Below, one piece after another: positions 17,603 through 27,177 of a DNA stretch of 64,000 nt. Position 1 is the first letter of the stretch. Each line of letters begins with the position of its first letter. Position numbers and translations under genes: made by a program. Source of the DNA: a bacterium 1xD8-48 (lineage in GTDB: Bacteria > Bacillota > Clostridia > Lachnospirales > Lachnospiraceae); NCBI GenBank assembly GCA_009917455.1, contig QZDS01000022.1:1-64000 (forward strand). The letters run 5' to 3'. Under the pieces are notes generated by a model, which was given only the letters and a program-made list of their open reading frames with translations, searched no databases and was not told where the DNA came from.

Positions 17603-17633
17603 CGCCTGTATTTTCCTGTTTCTTTAATCCGGA

Positions 17634-19202
17634 TTATTTTGACGCAAGCCACTTGTCCAACTGCGCCTGCTTTTCGTCAAGAATATCCTGAAGTCCCGCA
17701 TTATACAACTGTTTATTGAATTCCTCCAATGTAGAGTCGATATCTACCTCGCCGTACATAAGCGGTGTGTAGAACTGTGCAACCACGTTCGCGCATGCCG
17801 TCATCTGATCCGCTACCGGGGTGGAATCAAACTGGAATCCCAGTGCCAGAGATTTCTTTGCCGTCTGATTCTTTTCTCTCATCATATCGTAAATATTTTC
17901 AGGCTCGTAGTTCCATGTTTTGCAAAGCGTAACGTTGGGCCAGTATGCCATGCTGGCAGCCGCCCAGCCAAGGTCTCCCATGGTCTTTCCTTCCGGATAA
18001 TTCATCTGTCCGTTTTCGTCAAGCACATATTCAAGCCCTTCCAGTCCGTTTGCCGCAATCTGTGCCGCATCCGGGTCCGTAAATAATACATTAAGTACTC
18101 TCATGGCCGCCTCAGGATTTTTGCTGAAAGGGCTTACATGCCACATATAAGTGGTAACGTCGCCAGATGTCGCAAGGGCGTCTGTGATACCCGTTCCGAC
18201 AACGTCAATGCCGTTCTGTACCGCCGTATTCTGGATTCCCACCTGTGCATCCCAGTTATATCCGAGCGTTCCGTCAGCAATACCAAGAATAAGGCTCATC
18301 AGCGTAGGCTGATTATTGCTTAAAGGGTCGGGGCTGAACAAATCGTTTTCTTTCCAGATTTTTACATGTTCCATAAAATCCTTGAAATAATCAGACTCAT
18401 AATAGTTTTCAATAGTTGTGCTTTCGGTAGGCTTCGTTAGCACCCCCAGATAATTGGTATCGCCCAGATAATCAATATCCTTGGGAATCCAGTACGGGTC
18501 TGTTGAGCCGGGAATAAAATATTTATCCGGATTTGCCTGCTTCATGGCAATCATGGCGTCCGTGACGCCGTCCAAATCGTGAATCTGACTCCAGTCAATG
18601 CCGGCCGCTTCCGAATCTTCCTTTCTTACCAGATATTGATTTTCGGAACACCATGCGTATATACATGGAATACCATAAACCTGTCCGTTTACCCTGCCAC
18701 AGTTTAAATATTCCTCGAGGCCATCATACAACTCCAGTATTCCCTGTCCGTCGGACGCCAGCAAATCGTCAAGAGCCATGGCCTGTCCGTTGGCCGCCAG
18801 ATTGCTGACTGAGGTATACCAGAAAGAACTGAAAATATCCAGAGAATTTTCTCCCCCTGTCAGCATCAGATTCAGTTGTGTGGACCAGTTTCCGAATTCA
18901 ATTCCCACCAGCTCGATTTCCGCTCCTGCCTTTTCTCTCATGATTTCGTTTAAGGCATCCTGAATCGCCGGCGCGTCGAAAGAATCAAATACTATGGAAT
19001 AAGGAACGCGGATAACAGGATAGTCTCCGGTTTTTGCGGTACCTGCCTCTCCAGTTTCCGCAGAAGCGCTTTCTCCCGTTTCCGAAACGTTATTACCACC
19101 CTCCTTTTGAGGCGTGCCGCCGCAGCCTGCCAGTACGGAAATAAGCATACCAGCCGTCAATAATATGGAAATAATTTTCTGTGAAATCTTTTTCCTTTTC
19201 AT
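17634..19202 (-). CDS. Extracellular solute-binding lipoprotein, LplA-like with DUF3502-type C-terminus
   Basis: Sugar-binding component of an ABC importer, 522 residues. It has a basic start, a hydrophobic stretch and the lipobox VLAGC, then a Ser/Thr/Glu-rich linker and the type 1 binding-protein fold. The C-terminal ~120 residues (KSLALGFQFDSTPVADQM .. QFYTPLMYGEVDIDSTLEEF) match the DUF3502 region of LplA-like proteins. AAAAAGGAGGACACA precedes the ATG. The cognate permeases are almost certainly the two divergently transcribed genes at 19518-21339, an unusual split of one transporter over two strands. No ATPase is present; these importers often share a general MsmK-type ATPase. Confidence 0.88.
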   Translation of the reverse strand: MKRKKISQKIISILLTAGMLISVLAGCGGTPQKEGGNNVSETGESASAETGEAGTAKTGDYPVIRVPYSIVFDSFDAPAIQDALNEIMREKAGAEIELVGIEFGNWSTQLNLMLTGGENSLDIFSSFWYTSVSNLAANGQAMALDDLLASDGQGILELYDGLEEYLNCGRVNGQVYGIPCIYAWCSENQYLVRKEDSEAAGIDWSQIHDLDGVTDAMIAMKQANPDKYFIPGSTDPYWIPKDIDYLGDTNYLGVLTKPTESTTIENYYESDYFKDFMEHVKIWKENDLFSPDPLSNNQPTLMSLILGIADGTLGYNWDAQVGIQNTAVQNGIDVVGTGITDALATSGDVTTYMWHVSPFSKNPEAAMRVLNVLFTDPDAAQIAANGLEGLEYVLDENGQMNYPEGKTMGDLGWAAASMAYWPNVTLCKTWNYEPENIYDMMREKNQTAKKSLALGFQFDSTPVADQMTACANVVAQFYTPLMYGEVDIDSTLEEFNKQLYNAGLQDILDEKQAQLDKWLASK

Positions 19203-19391
19203 TGTGTCCTCCTTTTTAAATGAAGATTTTTGTAAGACTTATCTGTTTGTAAGATTCTGTTATTTTCCCGACCAGGTAACGCTATCATACCAGAACATTT
19301 TTTATCCCTTCTATCATTTTTCTGTCACAAAACATCATTTTTCTAACATAATATTTTATTTTTGTCCGCAACATGCACATAAAGTCCGGGC

Positions 19392-19406
19392 GTTAAACGT
19401 CTGAAA
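19392..19406. promoter_or_regulatory. Possible LacI-type operator in the divergent transporter promoter region
   Basis: GTTAAACGTCTGAAA at 19392-19406 matches 11 of 15 positions of the operator TGTAAACGTTTGACA seen at 33403-33417. The 315-base gap 19203-19517 also holds the rightward promoter at 19468 and, at 19415-19420, an isolated TTGACA. I see no other gene in it. Confidence 0.35.
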
Positions 19407-19467
19407 TCAGGATTTTGACAGTACGTGTCAGAAAACCGATAGCCTATCTGCACAAAAGAATGATAAA

Positions 19468-19495
19468 TTGAAAGCACAAAATGTTACTTTATAAT
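19468..19495 (+). promoter_or_regulatory. Predicted promoter of the permease-gtfA-esterase operon
   Basis: TTGAAA (19468-19473), a 16-base spacer, and a perfect TATAAT (19490-19495). The permease start at 19518 follows with AAAAAGGAG, leaving a very short leader. Confidence 0.65.
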
Positions 19496-19517
19496 ATTTT
19501 CAAAAAGGAGTTTTGAA

Positions 19518-20435
19518 ATGAAAAAAAGCAAACAAAAAATGAAACGGTACCTGCCTCTTTATCTGATGCTTGTGCCCGGCACTGTCTATCTGATTATCAA
19601 CAATTACATGCCGATGGCGGGGCTTGCCCTTGCCTTCAAAAAAATCAACTATTCCATTGGCATTTTCCAGAGTCCCTGGACAGGATTTTCCAACTTTACC
19701 TATTTATTCAGCACCAACGACGCGTTCCTGTTTTTCAGAAATACCATCCTGTACAATCTGGCCTTTATTTTCCTTGGCAATTTTATGGGGATATTTACAG
19801 CGATTGCACTTGACTGTATAAAAAAGAAGTTTTTCAAGCGTATCAGCCAGGTTGTTATCCTGATTCCCTATCTGCTCTCGACCGTTATCATCAGTTATAT
19901 TGTTTACGCCTTTTTGAGCGGTAACAACGGATTCATGAACATGACCATCCTTCCCATGCTGGGACTTGATAAGGTCAACTGGTATAACGAAGCGAAATAC
20001 TGGCCCTTTATTCTGACCATCGTATATCTGTGGATGTCCTTTGGTTACAGCTCCATTTTGTATTATTCCACGCTGATAGGTATTGATAAATCCTATTATG
20101 AAGCGGCTGTGGTAGACGGTGCAGGCACCTATGCCCAAATCCGGCATATTACTCTCCCTGCGCTGAAAACCACAATTATTACCATGATTCTTCTGGCAGT
20201 CGGGCGAATCTGTTATTCAGACTTCGGCCTGTTTTACCAGGTGCCCATGAACAGCGGCCTGCTTTATTCCACAACCCAGACCATTGATACCTATGTTTAC
20301 CGCGGATTACTGGAATTAAATGATATCGGCCGTTCCACTGCTGCCGGCTTTCTGCAGTCCGTTCTTGGATTTATCTGTGTTTTCACTGCCAATACCGTCG
20401 TTTCTAAACTGGACAAAGACAGCAGTCTCTTCTAA
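19518..20435 (+). CDS. Sugar ABC transporter permease, LplB type
   Basis: A 305-residue integral membrane subunit with about six helices. A short basic N-terminus (KKSKQKMKRY) precedes LPLYLMLVPGTVYLIINNYM. The MalF-type EAA loop reads EAAVVDGAGTYAQIRHITLP, the docking site for the ATPase. It belongs to the LplB subfamily (NNYMPMAGLALAFKKINY is typical). It starts the rightward operon and is followed 22 bases later by the second permease. It pairs with the divergent lipoprotein at 17634. Confidence 0.92.
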   Translation: MKKSKQKMKRYLPLYLMLVPGTVYLIINNYMPMAGLALAFKKINYSIGIFQSPWTGFSNFTYLFSTNDAFLFFRNTILYNLAFIFLGNFMGIFTAIALDCIKKKFFKRISQVVILIPYLLSTVIISYIVYAFLSGNNGFMNMTILPMLGLDKVNWYNEAKYWPFILTIVYLWMSFGYSSILYYSTLIGIDKSYYEAAVVDGAGTYAQIRHITLPALKTTIITMILLAVGRICYSDFGLFYQVPMNSGLLYSTTQTIDTYVYRGLLELNDIGRSTAAGFLQSVLGFICVFTANTVVSKLDKDSSLF

Positions 20436-20457
20436 ATAAAAACAGGAGGAATTATTT

Positions 20458-21339
20458 ATGATTTATCAAAACAAACTGTTCCGTTTCATTATGAATATTA
20501 TTGTAGTTCTGTTAATTGTTGCGTGCGTACTGCCTTTTATTCTGCTGATTGCCAGTTCTTTCAGCTCTGAAACAGACCTGGCCAAATATGGTTATTCCTT
20601 TGTTCCCCGTGGATTTACCCTGGCAGCCTATACCTATATCTGGGGCATTAAGTCGTCCATTCTGCGGGCATACCTTATGAGTTTTGTCATTACCATTATC
20701 GGCACGGCCGCAAGTATTGTAATGACCATGCTTTTTGCCTACCCGCTTTCCAGAAAAGACCTGCCCGGAAGAGGCGTTATCTCTTTCTTCCTTTTTTTCA
20801 CTATGCTCTTTAACGGCGGTTTTGTTCCTACCTATCTCATTTACTCAAACATCTTCCACGTAACGGATACGCTGGCCGCCATGATTATCCCTTACCTGCT
20901 GATGAACGCCTTTTATGTAATTATGGTGCGTACCTATATCACCACCAATGTTCCCATGGAGGTACTCGAAGCATCCATGATAGACGGCGCCAGTGAAATG
21001 CAGAATCTCATACGGATAGTCGTTCCCATGTCCAAACCCATCATAGGAACCATTGCCCTGATGTCCGCTATCGCCTACTGGAACAACTGGACAAACGGCG
21101 TTTACTTTATCCAGACAAGGCGCGATTTATTCGGAATCCAGAATTATCTGAATTCCGTTATCAGTAACATTGCTTTCCTTCAGACCCACAGTACCTCTTC
21201 CATAAATGCATCGCAGCTTCCCAGTATCAGTATCCGGATGGCTCTTGCCGTTATCGCCATCATACCGATTCTGATTGCCTATCCCTTTTTCCAGAAGTCC
21301 TTTGTGGCCGGTATCACAGTGGGTTCTGTTAAAGGTTAA
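20458..21339 (+). CDS. Sugar ABC transporter permease, YtcP/LplC type
   Basis: A 293-residue MalG-like permease with six hydrophobic helices. The EAA loop is EASMIDGASEMQNLIRIVVP, and the typical C-terminus PFFQKSFVAGITVGSVKG is intact. AGGAGGAATT precedes the start. It forms the membrane channel with the preceding LplB-like subunit and lies 31 bases upstream of the sucrose phosphorylase gene, linking uptake to phosphorolysis. Confidence 0.92.
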   Translation: MIYQNKLFRFIMNIIVVLLIVACVLPFILLIASSFSSETDLAKYGYSFVPRGFTLAAYTYIWGIKSSILRAYLMSFVITIIGTAASIVMTMLFAYPLSRKDLPGRGVISFFLFFTMLFNGGFVPTYLIYSNIFHVTDTLAAMIIPYLLMNAFYVIMVRTYITTNVPMEVLEASMIDGASEMQNLIRIVVPMSKPIIGTIALMSAIAYWNNWTNGVYFIQTRRDLFGIQNYLNSVISNIAFLQTHSTSSINASQLPSISIRMALAVIAIIPILIAYPFFQKSFVAGITVGSVKG

Positions 21340-21370
21340 TTTCAAATAGAGAAAGGAGTCCATATTTCAA

Positions 21371-22831
21371 ATGAAGACGATAGAAAACAAAATCATGCTG
21401 ATAACCTATGCTGATTCCATGGGTAAAAATCTGAAAGAACTGGAGGAGGTTCTCGATGATAAATTTAAAGGCGTCATCTGCGGTCTGCACATCCTGCCTT
21501 TCTTTCCTTCCTCCGGCGACAGGGGCTTTGCCGTCATCAATTATGATATCGTAGACCCTGCTTTCGGAACTTTCGAAGATATCGACAGGCTCTCCGAAAA
21601 GTATTATCTGATGGCTGATTTTATGTTAAACCACGTGTCCATTCGCTGTGAAGAATTTAAGGATTATATGAAAAACGGAGACGCTTCCCCCTGTCGCGAC
21701 ATGTTCATCCACTGGGAGGAATTCTGGCCGAAGGGGGAGCCCACACAGGAGGAGATGGACGCCCTTTACCGTAGAAAGCCTGGCGGCCCTTACATGGAAT
21801 TTACCCGCGCGGACGGCCGTAAGGTAAAGCTCTGGAATACCTTCTTTGAAGAACAGATTGACATAAATCCCTATGCCGAAGCTACTAAGGAGTATTACCG
21901 GAGAAATCTGGGAAGGCTCTCTGAGCATGTCCCGCTGATTCGTTTTGACGCTTTCGCCTATGCCTCCAAGCGTCCCGGAAGCAGTTGCTTCTTCGTGGAA
22001 CCTGAAATATGGGAGGTTCTTGACATTGGTATGGAGCCCCTTAAAGCTGCCGGGACACAGATGCTTCCGGAAATTCATGAGAATTACAAAATTCAGCTTA
22101 AAATGGCGGAAAAAGGTTACTGGGTATATGACTTTGCCCTTCCCATGCTTCTACTCCACGGATTAAAAACCGGCAGGTGCGACAGGCTGATTCACTGGCT
22201 GAATATCTGCCCCAGAAAGCAGTTCACCACACTGGATACTCATGACGGAATCGGCGTTGTGGACGTTGTCGATTTGCTCACAGACGAAGAAATTGATTTG
22301 GTAAGGGATGATGTGGATGATATTACCAGAGAAGCGCAGCAGTATATCAAACTTCCCAGCATGATTAAGACTTCCGGAAAGAAGGCGCAGCGCTATCAGC
22401 TTGGCTCCACCTATTATTCGGCTCTGCGCTGCGACGACGACGCTTACCTGCTCGCCAGAATCGTTCAGTTTTATACGCCCGGCATTCCTCAGGTCTACTA
22501 TGTGGGACTGCTTGCCGGCGAGAACGATATCGAAGGGCTGAAGCTGAATCCGGAACCACGGACCCTCAACAGGCATTCTTATACTCTTGAGGAAATTGAC
22601 GCTGCCGTCCAAAAACCTGTCTGTCAGAAAATGTATGAAATCATGCGTTTCCGGAACAGCTATCCGGCTTTTGACGGCGATATAACGGTGGGCGAAGATA
22701 AAAAAGACGGCAGACTTGTAATCACCTGGAAGAAGGAATCTTACAGCACCACTCTGTATGCGGATTTCCAGACAAAAGAATATACCATTTCCTATATTGA
22801 CACGGAATCAGGCAGAGAATGCACTCTCTGA
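21371..22831 (+). CDS. gtfA: Sucrose phosphorylase family enzyme (GH13 subfamily 18)
   Basis: Phosphorolytic cleavage of sucrose (or a related alpha-glucoside) to glucose 1-phosphate plus fructose in the cytoplasm. The 486 residues are the length of streptococcal GtfA and very similar along the whole chain (MLITYADSMGKNLKEL, LPFFPSSGDRGF, KQFTTLDTHDGIGVVDV). GH13 catalytic residues are in place: nucleophile D193 (LIRFDAF), acid/base E234 (LPEIHENY), and stabiliser D292 (THDGIG). No signal peptide. AGAAAGGAGTC lies upstream. The acceptor specificity (sucrose, sucrose 6-phosphate, glucosylglycerate) cannot be read with certainty. Confidence 0.88.
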   Translation: MKTIENKIMLITYADSMGKNLKELEEVLDDKFKGVICGLHILPFFPSSGDRGFAVINYDIVDPAFGTFEDIDRLSEKYYLMADFMLNHVSIRCEEFKDYMKNGDASPCRDMFIHWEEFWPKGEPTQEEMDALYRRKPGGPYMEFTRADGRKVKLWNTFFEEQIDINPYAEATKEYYRRNLGRLSEHVPLIRFDAFAYASKRPGSSCFFVEPEIWEVLDIGMEPLKAAGTQMLPEIHENYKIQLKMAEKGYWVYDFALPMLLLHGLKTGRCDRLIHWLNICPRKQFTTLDTHDGIGVVDVVDLLTDEEIDLVRDDVDDITREAQQYIKLPSMIKTSGKKAQRYQLGSTYYSALRCDDDAYLLARIVQFYTPGIPQVYYVGLLAGENDIEGLKLNPEPRTLNRHSYTLEEIDAAVQKPVCQKMYEIMRFRNSYPAFDGDITVGEDKKDGRLVITWKKESYSTTLYADFQTKEYTISYIDTESGRECTL

Positions 22832-22862
22832 TTAAAATAAAACAAACTGAAGGAGGAATAAA

Positions 22863-23702
22863 ATGTCTGTTTTAACCTACAATTTTGAAAGCCAGTATCT
22901 CAATAATAATCATGAAATCACTGTGATTCTGCCCGACAGAAAAAGAGAAATTTCCCCAAAGGATTTTTATCTGAGCGGAAAGAAATATAAAGTTCTCTGG
23001 CTGCTGCACGGAACCTTCGGCGACCACACCGACTGGCTTCGAAAAACCAATATCGAGCTTTATGCCGCCGAAAAAAATCTTGTGGTGGTTATGCCCTCCG
23101 CGCTGAACTCCAATTACTCCAACTGGGAGGAGGCCATGATGGGCTACAACATGTACGATTATCTTACGGAGGAACTGATGCCCCTTATTTATGGATGGTT
23201 TCCCGTATCGGATAAGCGGGAAGACAATTTTATCGCCGGACTCTCCATGGGCGGACGGGGTACTATCAAATTTGCCGTAAACCACCCCGACAAGTTTGCT
23301 GCCGCCGCAGTCTTATCGGCTGTCCCCGTAGACTTTTCCGAACTGCGCCCCGGCCATGAATGTCCCATTATGGATACCGAAAACCCGAGAATGAAGACCA
23401 TTATCGCCAACGCAGGCGGCTTTGATTCCTATGTAAAATCCGAGGAAAATGTATGGGCAATCATCGACCGGCTGGCCGGAAGCGGCGCCCTTCCCAGGCT
23501 GATGTTTGGCTGTGGAGAAGAGGATACTCTTCTCTATGCCAATTTCCTTACCTTCAAAAAGCACTGTGAAGAAATCGGCCTTAACGCCCACTGGTTTTCC
23601 CTTCCCGGATATAAGCATGAATGGAGATTCTGGGATTTGGCCATTCAGGAAGCCCTTGTGTTCTTTGGACTTGGAGAGGAAAACGGCGGCAATCCCTTTT
23701 AA
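22863..23702 (+). CDS. Alpha/beta-hydrolase esterase (CE1/esterase-D type)
   Basis: A 279-residue cytoplasmic acyl esterase of the EstA/FrmB/CE1 type. VLWLLHGTFGDHTDW gives the oxyanion region, the nucleophile elbow is GLSMGG (S128), and the histidine lies in YKHEWRFWD near residue 258. GGAGGAATAAA precedes the start. It is last in the permease-permease-gtfA-esterase operon and closed by a terminator. Its placement after sucrose phosphorylase suggests it removes acyl groups from the imported sugar, but the substrate is not known. Confidence 0.87.
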   Translation: MSVLTYNFESQYLNNNHEITVILPDRKREISPKDFYLSGKKYKVLWLLHGTFGDHTDWLRKTNIELYAAEKNLVVVMPSALNSNYSNWEEAMMGYNMYDYLTEELMPLIYGWFPVSDKREDNFIAGLSMGGRGTIKFAVNHPDKFAAAAVLSAVPVDFSELRPGHECPIMDTENPRMKTIIANAGGFDSYVKSEENVWAIIDRLAGSGALPRLMFGCGEEDTLLYANFLTFKKHCEEIGLNAHWFSLPGYKHEWRFWDLAIQEALVFFGLGEENGGNPF

Positions 23703-23720
23703 TTATTTCCAGAGATATGA

Positions 23721-23755
23721 GAACTGCAGGATTACAAAAATCCTGCAGTTCTTTA
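23721..23755 (+). terminator. Rho-independent terminator
   Basis: GAACTGCAGGAT (23721-23732) pairs with 23740-23751 around a 7-base loop, followed by TTTATT. It ends the rightward gtfA operon and faces the convergent serine hydrolase gene. Confidence 0.8.
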
Positions 23756-23801
23756 TTCATCTGTCTCATAACGATATTTTCAATTGCCTTTTCCCATCGA
23801 T

Positions 23802-24977
23802 TTAAAATCCCATTGCTTCATAGGCGAGGTCTCTGATTCTGGGGTGAATCTCCGAGTAAACTCTTGGAAAGCCCATCACATGCTGGGCATAAAAGATACT
23901 GATGTGATTAACAGTATCTACCAGTGCATAAGCGCCGGCCGCACCGTCCCATCCAAATTCTCCGAGAGGGCTTTTTGACGCTTCCTTATCTGTAAGGACT
24001 CTCACGCCCAAGCCATATCCATATTCTGTCTTTCCCGTCATCTGAAAATCTTTTCGCATCTGTCCCTGGGTATATTCCCGGGTAAACAGATTTACCGTCT
24101 CTTCATTCAAAATCCTTTCCCCGTTTGTCGAAACGCCGCCGCTGCTTAACGCGTCTATAAAAACACTGTACGCATTCACTGTGCTTACCAGACCGGCGCC
24201 TCCGCTTTCATAATTATCTGTTAATTTAAAACTTCCGCTCCTTATCCCGTCGTCCGGAACAATGTCGTCCGTTCCGAAAACGCCCATATAAAGCGCGCAG
24301 ACTCTGTCAGAGAGAGCCCCGTCCCATGAAAAATAAAAATCCTTCACTTCAAGAGGCGCAAAAATATTTTTGTTTAAGTAATCAAAAAACCGCATCCCTG
24401 ACACCACTTCCACCACTGCCGCCAGAACGTCATGGGCAAGGCTGTAGCCCCATCTTGTCCGGGGTTCATAAATCAGCGGCATTCTGGCGATTTGGGCTGC
24501 TACTTCCCTTGTAGAAGCCCTGTTGCCGCTCGCTTTCTTAATATCCATAATCTCTTTTGAATCAGTATCGTAAGACAGCCCTGCCGTCATGCTCATCAAA
24601 TCAATAATCCTGATACTGTTGTGTGAAAGATGACATTTATCCTCCCGGGTGGGCCATACCATGGGAAAATTCATTTCAAAGCTGTCCGCTACCAGCAGAC
24701 GGTCATATTCGGGAAGATATTTACTCACTTCGTCATAAAAGGACAGCTTTCCCCTTTCTATAAGCTGCAGCACCGCAGTCATAGTAATCAGCTTCGTGGC
24801 CGAAAACAACCGGAACAGATTCTTTTCCGACAACGGTACTTTTTCTTCATAGTCGGCATATCCCGCCATATGACGGTAAACTGTCTGATGGTCTTTTGTA
24901 ATTTTACAGTCCGCGGCGTGAATACCATACTCTTCCCGCAGTGAATCTATATATTCTGTCAATTGATTAAAATCCAT
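23802..24977 (-). CDS. Class C beta-lactamase-like serine hydrolase / esterase
   Basis: A 391-residue PF00144-type hydrolase. The nucleophile motif is SATK (59-62), a Tyr motif occurs as GYSLAHD near residue 177, and a late GWDGAAGAY takes the place of the KTG-like motif. No signal peptide, so not a beta-lactamase protecting against drugs; family members are often EstB-type esterases. Its ATG is one base past the stop of the LacI gene, so they are translationally coupled. It is the last gene of the eight-gene leftward operon. Probably another ester hydrolase of the pathway. Confidence 0.83.
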   Translation of the reverse strand: MDFNQLTEYIDSLREEYGIHAADCKITKDHQTVYRHMAGYADYEEKVPLSEKNLFRLFSATKLITMTAVLQLIERGKLSFYDEVSKYLPEYDRLLVADSFEMNFPMVWPTREDKCHLSHNSIRIIDLMSMTAGLSYDTDSKEIMDIKKASGNRASTREVAAQIARMPLIYEPRTRWGYSLAHDVLAAVVEVVSGMRFFDYLNKNIFAPLEVKDFYFSWDGALSDRVCALYMGVFGTDDIVPDDGIRSGSFKLTDNYESGGAGLVSTVNAYSVFIDALSSGGVSTNGERILNEETVNLFTREYTQGQMRKDFQMTGKTEYGYGLGVRVLTDKEASKSPLGEFGWDGAAGAYALVDTVNHISIFYAQHVMGFPRVYSEIHPRIRDLAYEAMGF

Positions 24978-24978
24978 C

Positions 24979-25983
24979 TCACTTAATCTCCGAATCCTTC
25001 TTTTGTTTAAACTTTAAAGTACTTTCTCTTTCTATCAACCTTACTGGCAGAATCGAGCGTTCCTGTACCAGCTTGCCGCTGATTTTCTTAATCAGAAGCT
25101 CCACCGCACATTCTCCGATTTCATAAATAGGCTGGGAAACCGTCGTAATATCGAGAAGCTGCGAGATTTCAAGCCCGTCGTATCCTATATAAGGCATCCT
25201 TTCCAGAATACCGGTTTCCCTGATTTTTTTATGACAGACTATTTTGGCGGCAATTATATCTCCGGTCATAAACATGCCGTCAATTCCGGGATTTTTCTCC
25301 ATTACCCTTAAAAATTCAAAGACCAGCTCATCCTGTGAAAGATTCTGCTGTTTTATTCTGAGTTCTGTGCATTTCATGCCTTTTTTTTCGCACTCCTCAA
25401 AAAATCCCCTGTACCTCTGGTCCATATACATATATTCCGGAATTTCCGTGCCCAGAATCAGAGGGTATCTGCTGCCCGCCTCAAAAAGCTCTCTGGCAGC
25501 CTTCATGCCCCCGCTGTAGTTATCTGACGTAACGGAGGAAAATCCTTCCACCTCCCTGTCAATGCTTATAAGTGGGAGCATATTCTCCGAATAAATTTGG
25601 GTGTCTCCAAGCCTGCTACACAGCAGAATTCCATCCACCTGATTAGCCTGCAGCATGGAAACCAGCTCTTTCTCCCGCTCCTCATTTTCGTCTGACTTGC
25701 AAATCATGAGTTTATACCCAAAATTATGACAGGATTCCTCCACAGCATCCGTCAGTCTACTGAAAAAAGCATAATCTATTTTAGGCACCACCAGTCCGAT
25801 AATGTTGCTTTTGTTTTTCTGAAGCGCACGAGCCATTTCATTTGGCTGATAATGCAGCCTCTCCATAGCTTCATACACCTTTTTCCGGGTTTTGTCGCTG
25901 ATTGCCCCTCGATTATTCATAATTCTGGATACCGTTGCAATGGAAACGTCCGCTTCCCTCGCAACATCTTTGATTGTCGCCAT
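24979..25983 (-). CDS. LacI/GalR family transcriptional regulator
   Basis: A 334-residue repressor-type regulator. The N-terminal HTH is canonical (TIKDVAREADVSIATVSRIM) and followed by the hinge helix YQPNEMARAL. The periplasmic-binding-like ligand domain follows (IGLVVPKIDYAFFSRL .., GMFMTGDIIAAKIV .., YIGYDGLEISQLLDITTVSQP). AGGGGATTTAA precedes the ATG. Encoded inside the esterase operon, it probably binds the AAACGTTT palindromes at 33403-33417 and 33525-33538, and perhaps 19392-19406. Its inducer is likely the saccharide or a product of the pathway. Confidence 0.93.
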   Translation of the reverse strand: MATIKDVAREADVSIATVSRIMNNRGAISDKTRKKVYEAMERLHYQPNEMARALQKNKSNIIGLVVPKIDYAFFSRLTDAVEESCHNFGYKLMICKSDENEEREKELVSMLQANQVDGILLCSRLGDTQIYSENMLPLISIDREVEGFSSVTSDNYSGGMKAARELFEAGSRYPLILGTEIPEYMYMDQRYRGFFEECEKKGMKCTELRIKQQNLSQDELVFEFLRVMEKNPGIDGMFMTGDIIAAKIVCHKKIRETGILERMPYIGYDGLEISQLLDITTVSQPIYEIGECAVELLIKKISGKLVQERSILPVRLIERESTLKFKQKKDSEIK

Positions 25984-26013
25984 TTAAATCCCCTGCCTCT
26001 TGCACAACAAAAT

Positions 26014-27144
26014 TTATTTCTGATGCGATATCATCCAGTCCAGTATTCCCCGCTCGTTGTGGAATACCAGAATCCAGCTATTGTGATTTTCCTCATACAG
26101 CTCTTTGTCCGTAAGCCCCTCTGTGGTTCCGATTCCATAGGCTTCCAGTTCTTCCGGTTTGAAAATTGTATATTCTACGTCGCCTCTGCCTTCCCGCCAC
26201 AATTTTTCACAGGCTTCAAGAAGATACGCATGTCTTCCCGGCTGGTGGTCCATATAGGCGGTTGCAATCCATAACGGCACTTTGGGCAGATGAAGAAGTT
26301 CCCCATAGCTCTCCCCGTTCATGCTCGGGCATACCGCCACAGCCGCAGCAAAAAGCGAGGGCGCCACGGAAAGCGCCTTCAGCACACCGCCTCCTCCCAT
26401 GCTCATGCCTGTAACATAAATTCTTCCGCCGTCCACCTTTCCGTCCGAAACCATTTTCCGGATAATATCGCAGACTTTTCCAAGGTAATCCCTGTTCCAT
26501 CCCCTCTCTCCTTTCAGGGAAAAGGGCGTCATTCCCATCTCAATCCTGAACGGATTGCCTCTCTTTTTCATCACCTCAAACATTTCGTACATACCAACGT
26601 TTCCCGATGGCGCCTGGGGAGCCATAATATACATATCCGGCCACCGTTCCGCCAGTTTCAGGGCGCCGATTGTTCCTGTGAGCTGCGCGGTATTGTCCTC
26701 CCCGCTCTCGCCTCCGCCGTGCAGAAAAAGTACCAGCGGCCTTGCCTCCCCGCTCTCCGGTTCATATAATCTATAGTTTACACCATTTTCCGTATACGCG
26801 CAAAACGTTTCCAAATCCTTTACCGCCGTTTCCGTAATATCTTCCTTCGTAAAGGCTATCGGAATATCTCCCGCCGTTCCGCTGACTTTAAAATCATACC
26901 GCCAGATAAAGGGCTCCACTTCCAAAACAATTCTTACGCCCTCCTCTGTGGGTTTTGCCGACACAGCCGTAATACCCTTCGATTCCGTCTTTCCGGTCAA
27001 ATCTTTAAAATGATTTTCAATTACAAAATCACATTTTTCGATTTTACTGTCCTCTTCTCCCCCGACAGTCAGCTCGAAAGACTGCGCCATCTGCCCATAA
27101 TCCCCTATAAAAGTATTTGCTTTTATTTCCTTTATTCCGCTCAT
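26014..27144 (-). CDS. Esterase with N-terminal beta domain (CE1-like alpha/beta hydrolase)
   Basis: A 376-residue two-domain protein. The first ~110 residues are beta rich and Ig-like (FELTVGGEEDSKIEKCDFVI .., VRIVLEVEPFIWRYDFKV). The hydrolase domain follows, with LHGGGESGEDN as oxyanion loop, GMSMGGGG as elbow (S248), and ENHNSWILVF carrying the likely catalytic His. This arrangement resembles putative acyl or feruloyl esterases with an N-terminal lid-like domain. No secretion signal. GGAGGAGAG precedes the ATG. It is the sixth gene of the leftward operon. Confidence 0.84.
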   Translation of the reverse strand: MSGIKEIKANTFIGDYGQMAQSFELTVGGEEDSKIEKCDFVIENHFKDLTGKTESKGITAVSAKPTEEGVRIVLEVEPFIWRYDFKVSGTAGDIPIAFTKEDITETAVKDLETFCAYTENGVNYRLYEPESGEARPLVLFLHGGGESGEDNTAQLTGTIGALKLAERWPDMYIMAPQAPSGNVGMYEMFEVMKKRGNPFRIEMGMTPFSLKGERGWNRDYLGKVCDIIRKMVSDGKVDGGRIYVTGMSMGGGGVLKALSVAPSLFAAAVAVCPSMNGESYGELLHLPKVPLWIATAYMDHQPGRHAYLLEACEKLWREGRGDVEYTIFKPEELEAYGIGTTEGLTDKELYEENHNSWILVFHNERGILDWMISHQK

Positions 27145-27177
27145 CTCTCCTCCTTTGCCATCAATACCCGTCCGTTT

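Noticed and set aside
23802..24977. Antibiotic-resistance beta-lactamase
   Set aside because: The protein has no signal peptide and is coupled to a LacI gene in an esterase operon; the class C fold is widely used by esterases.
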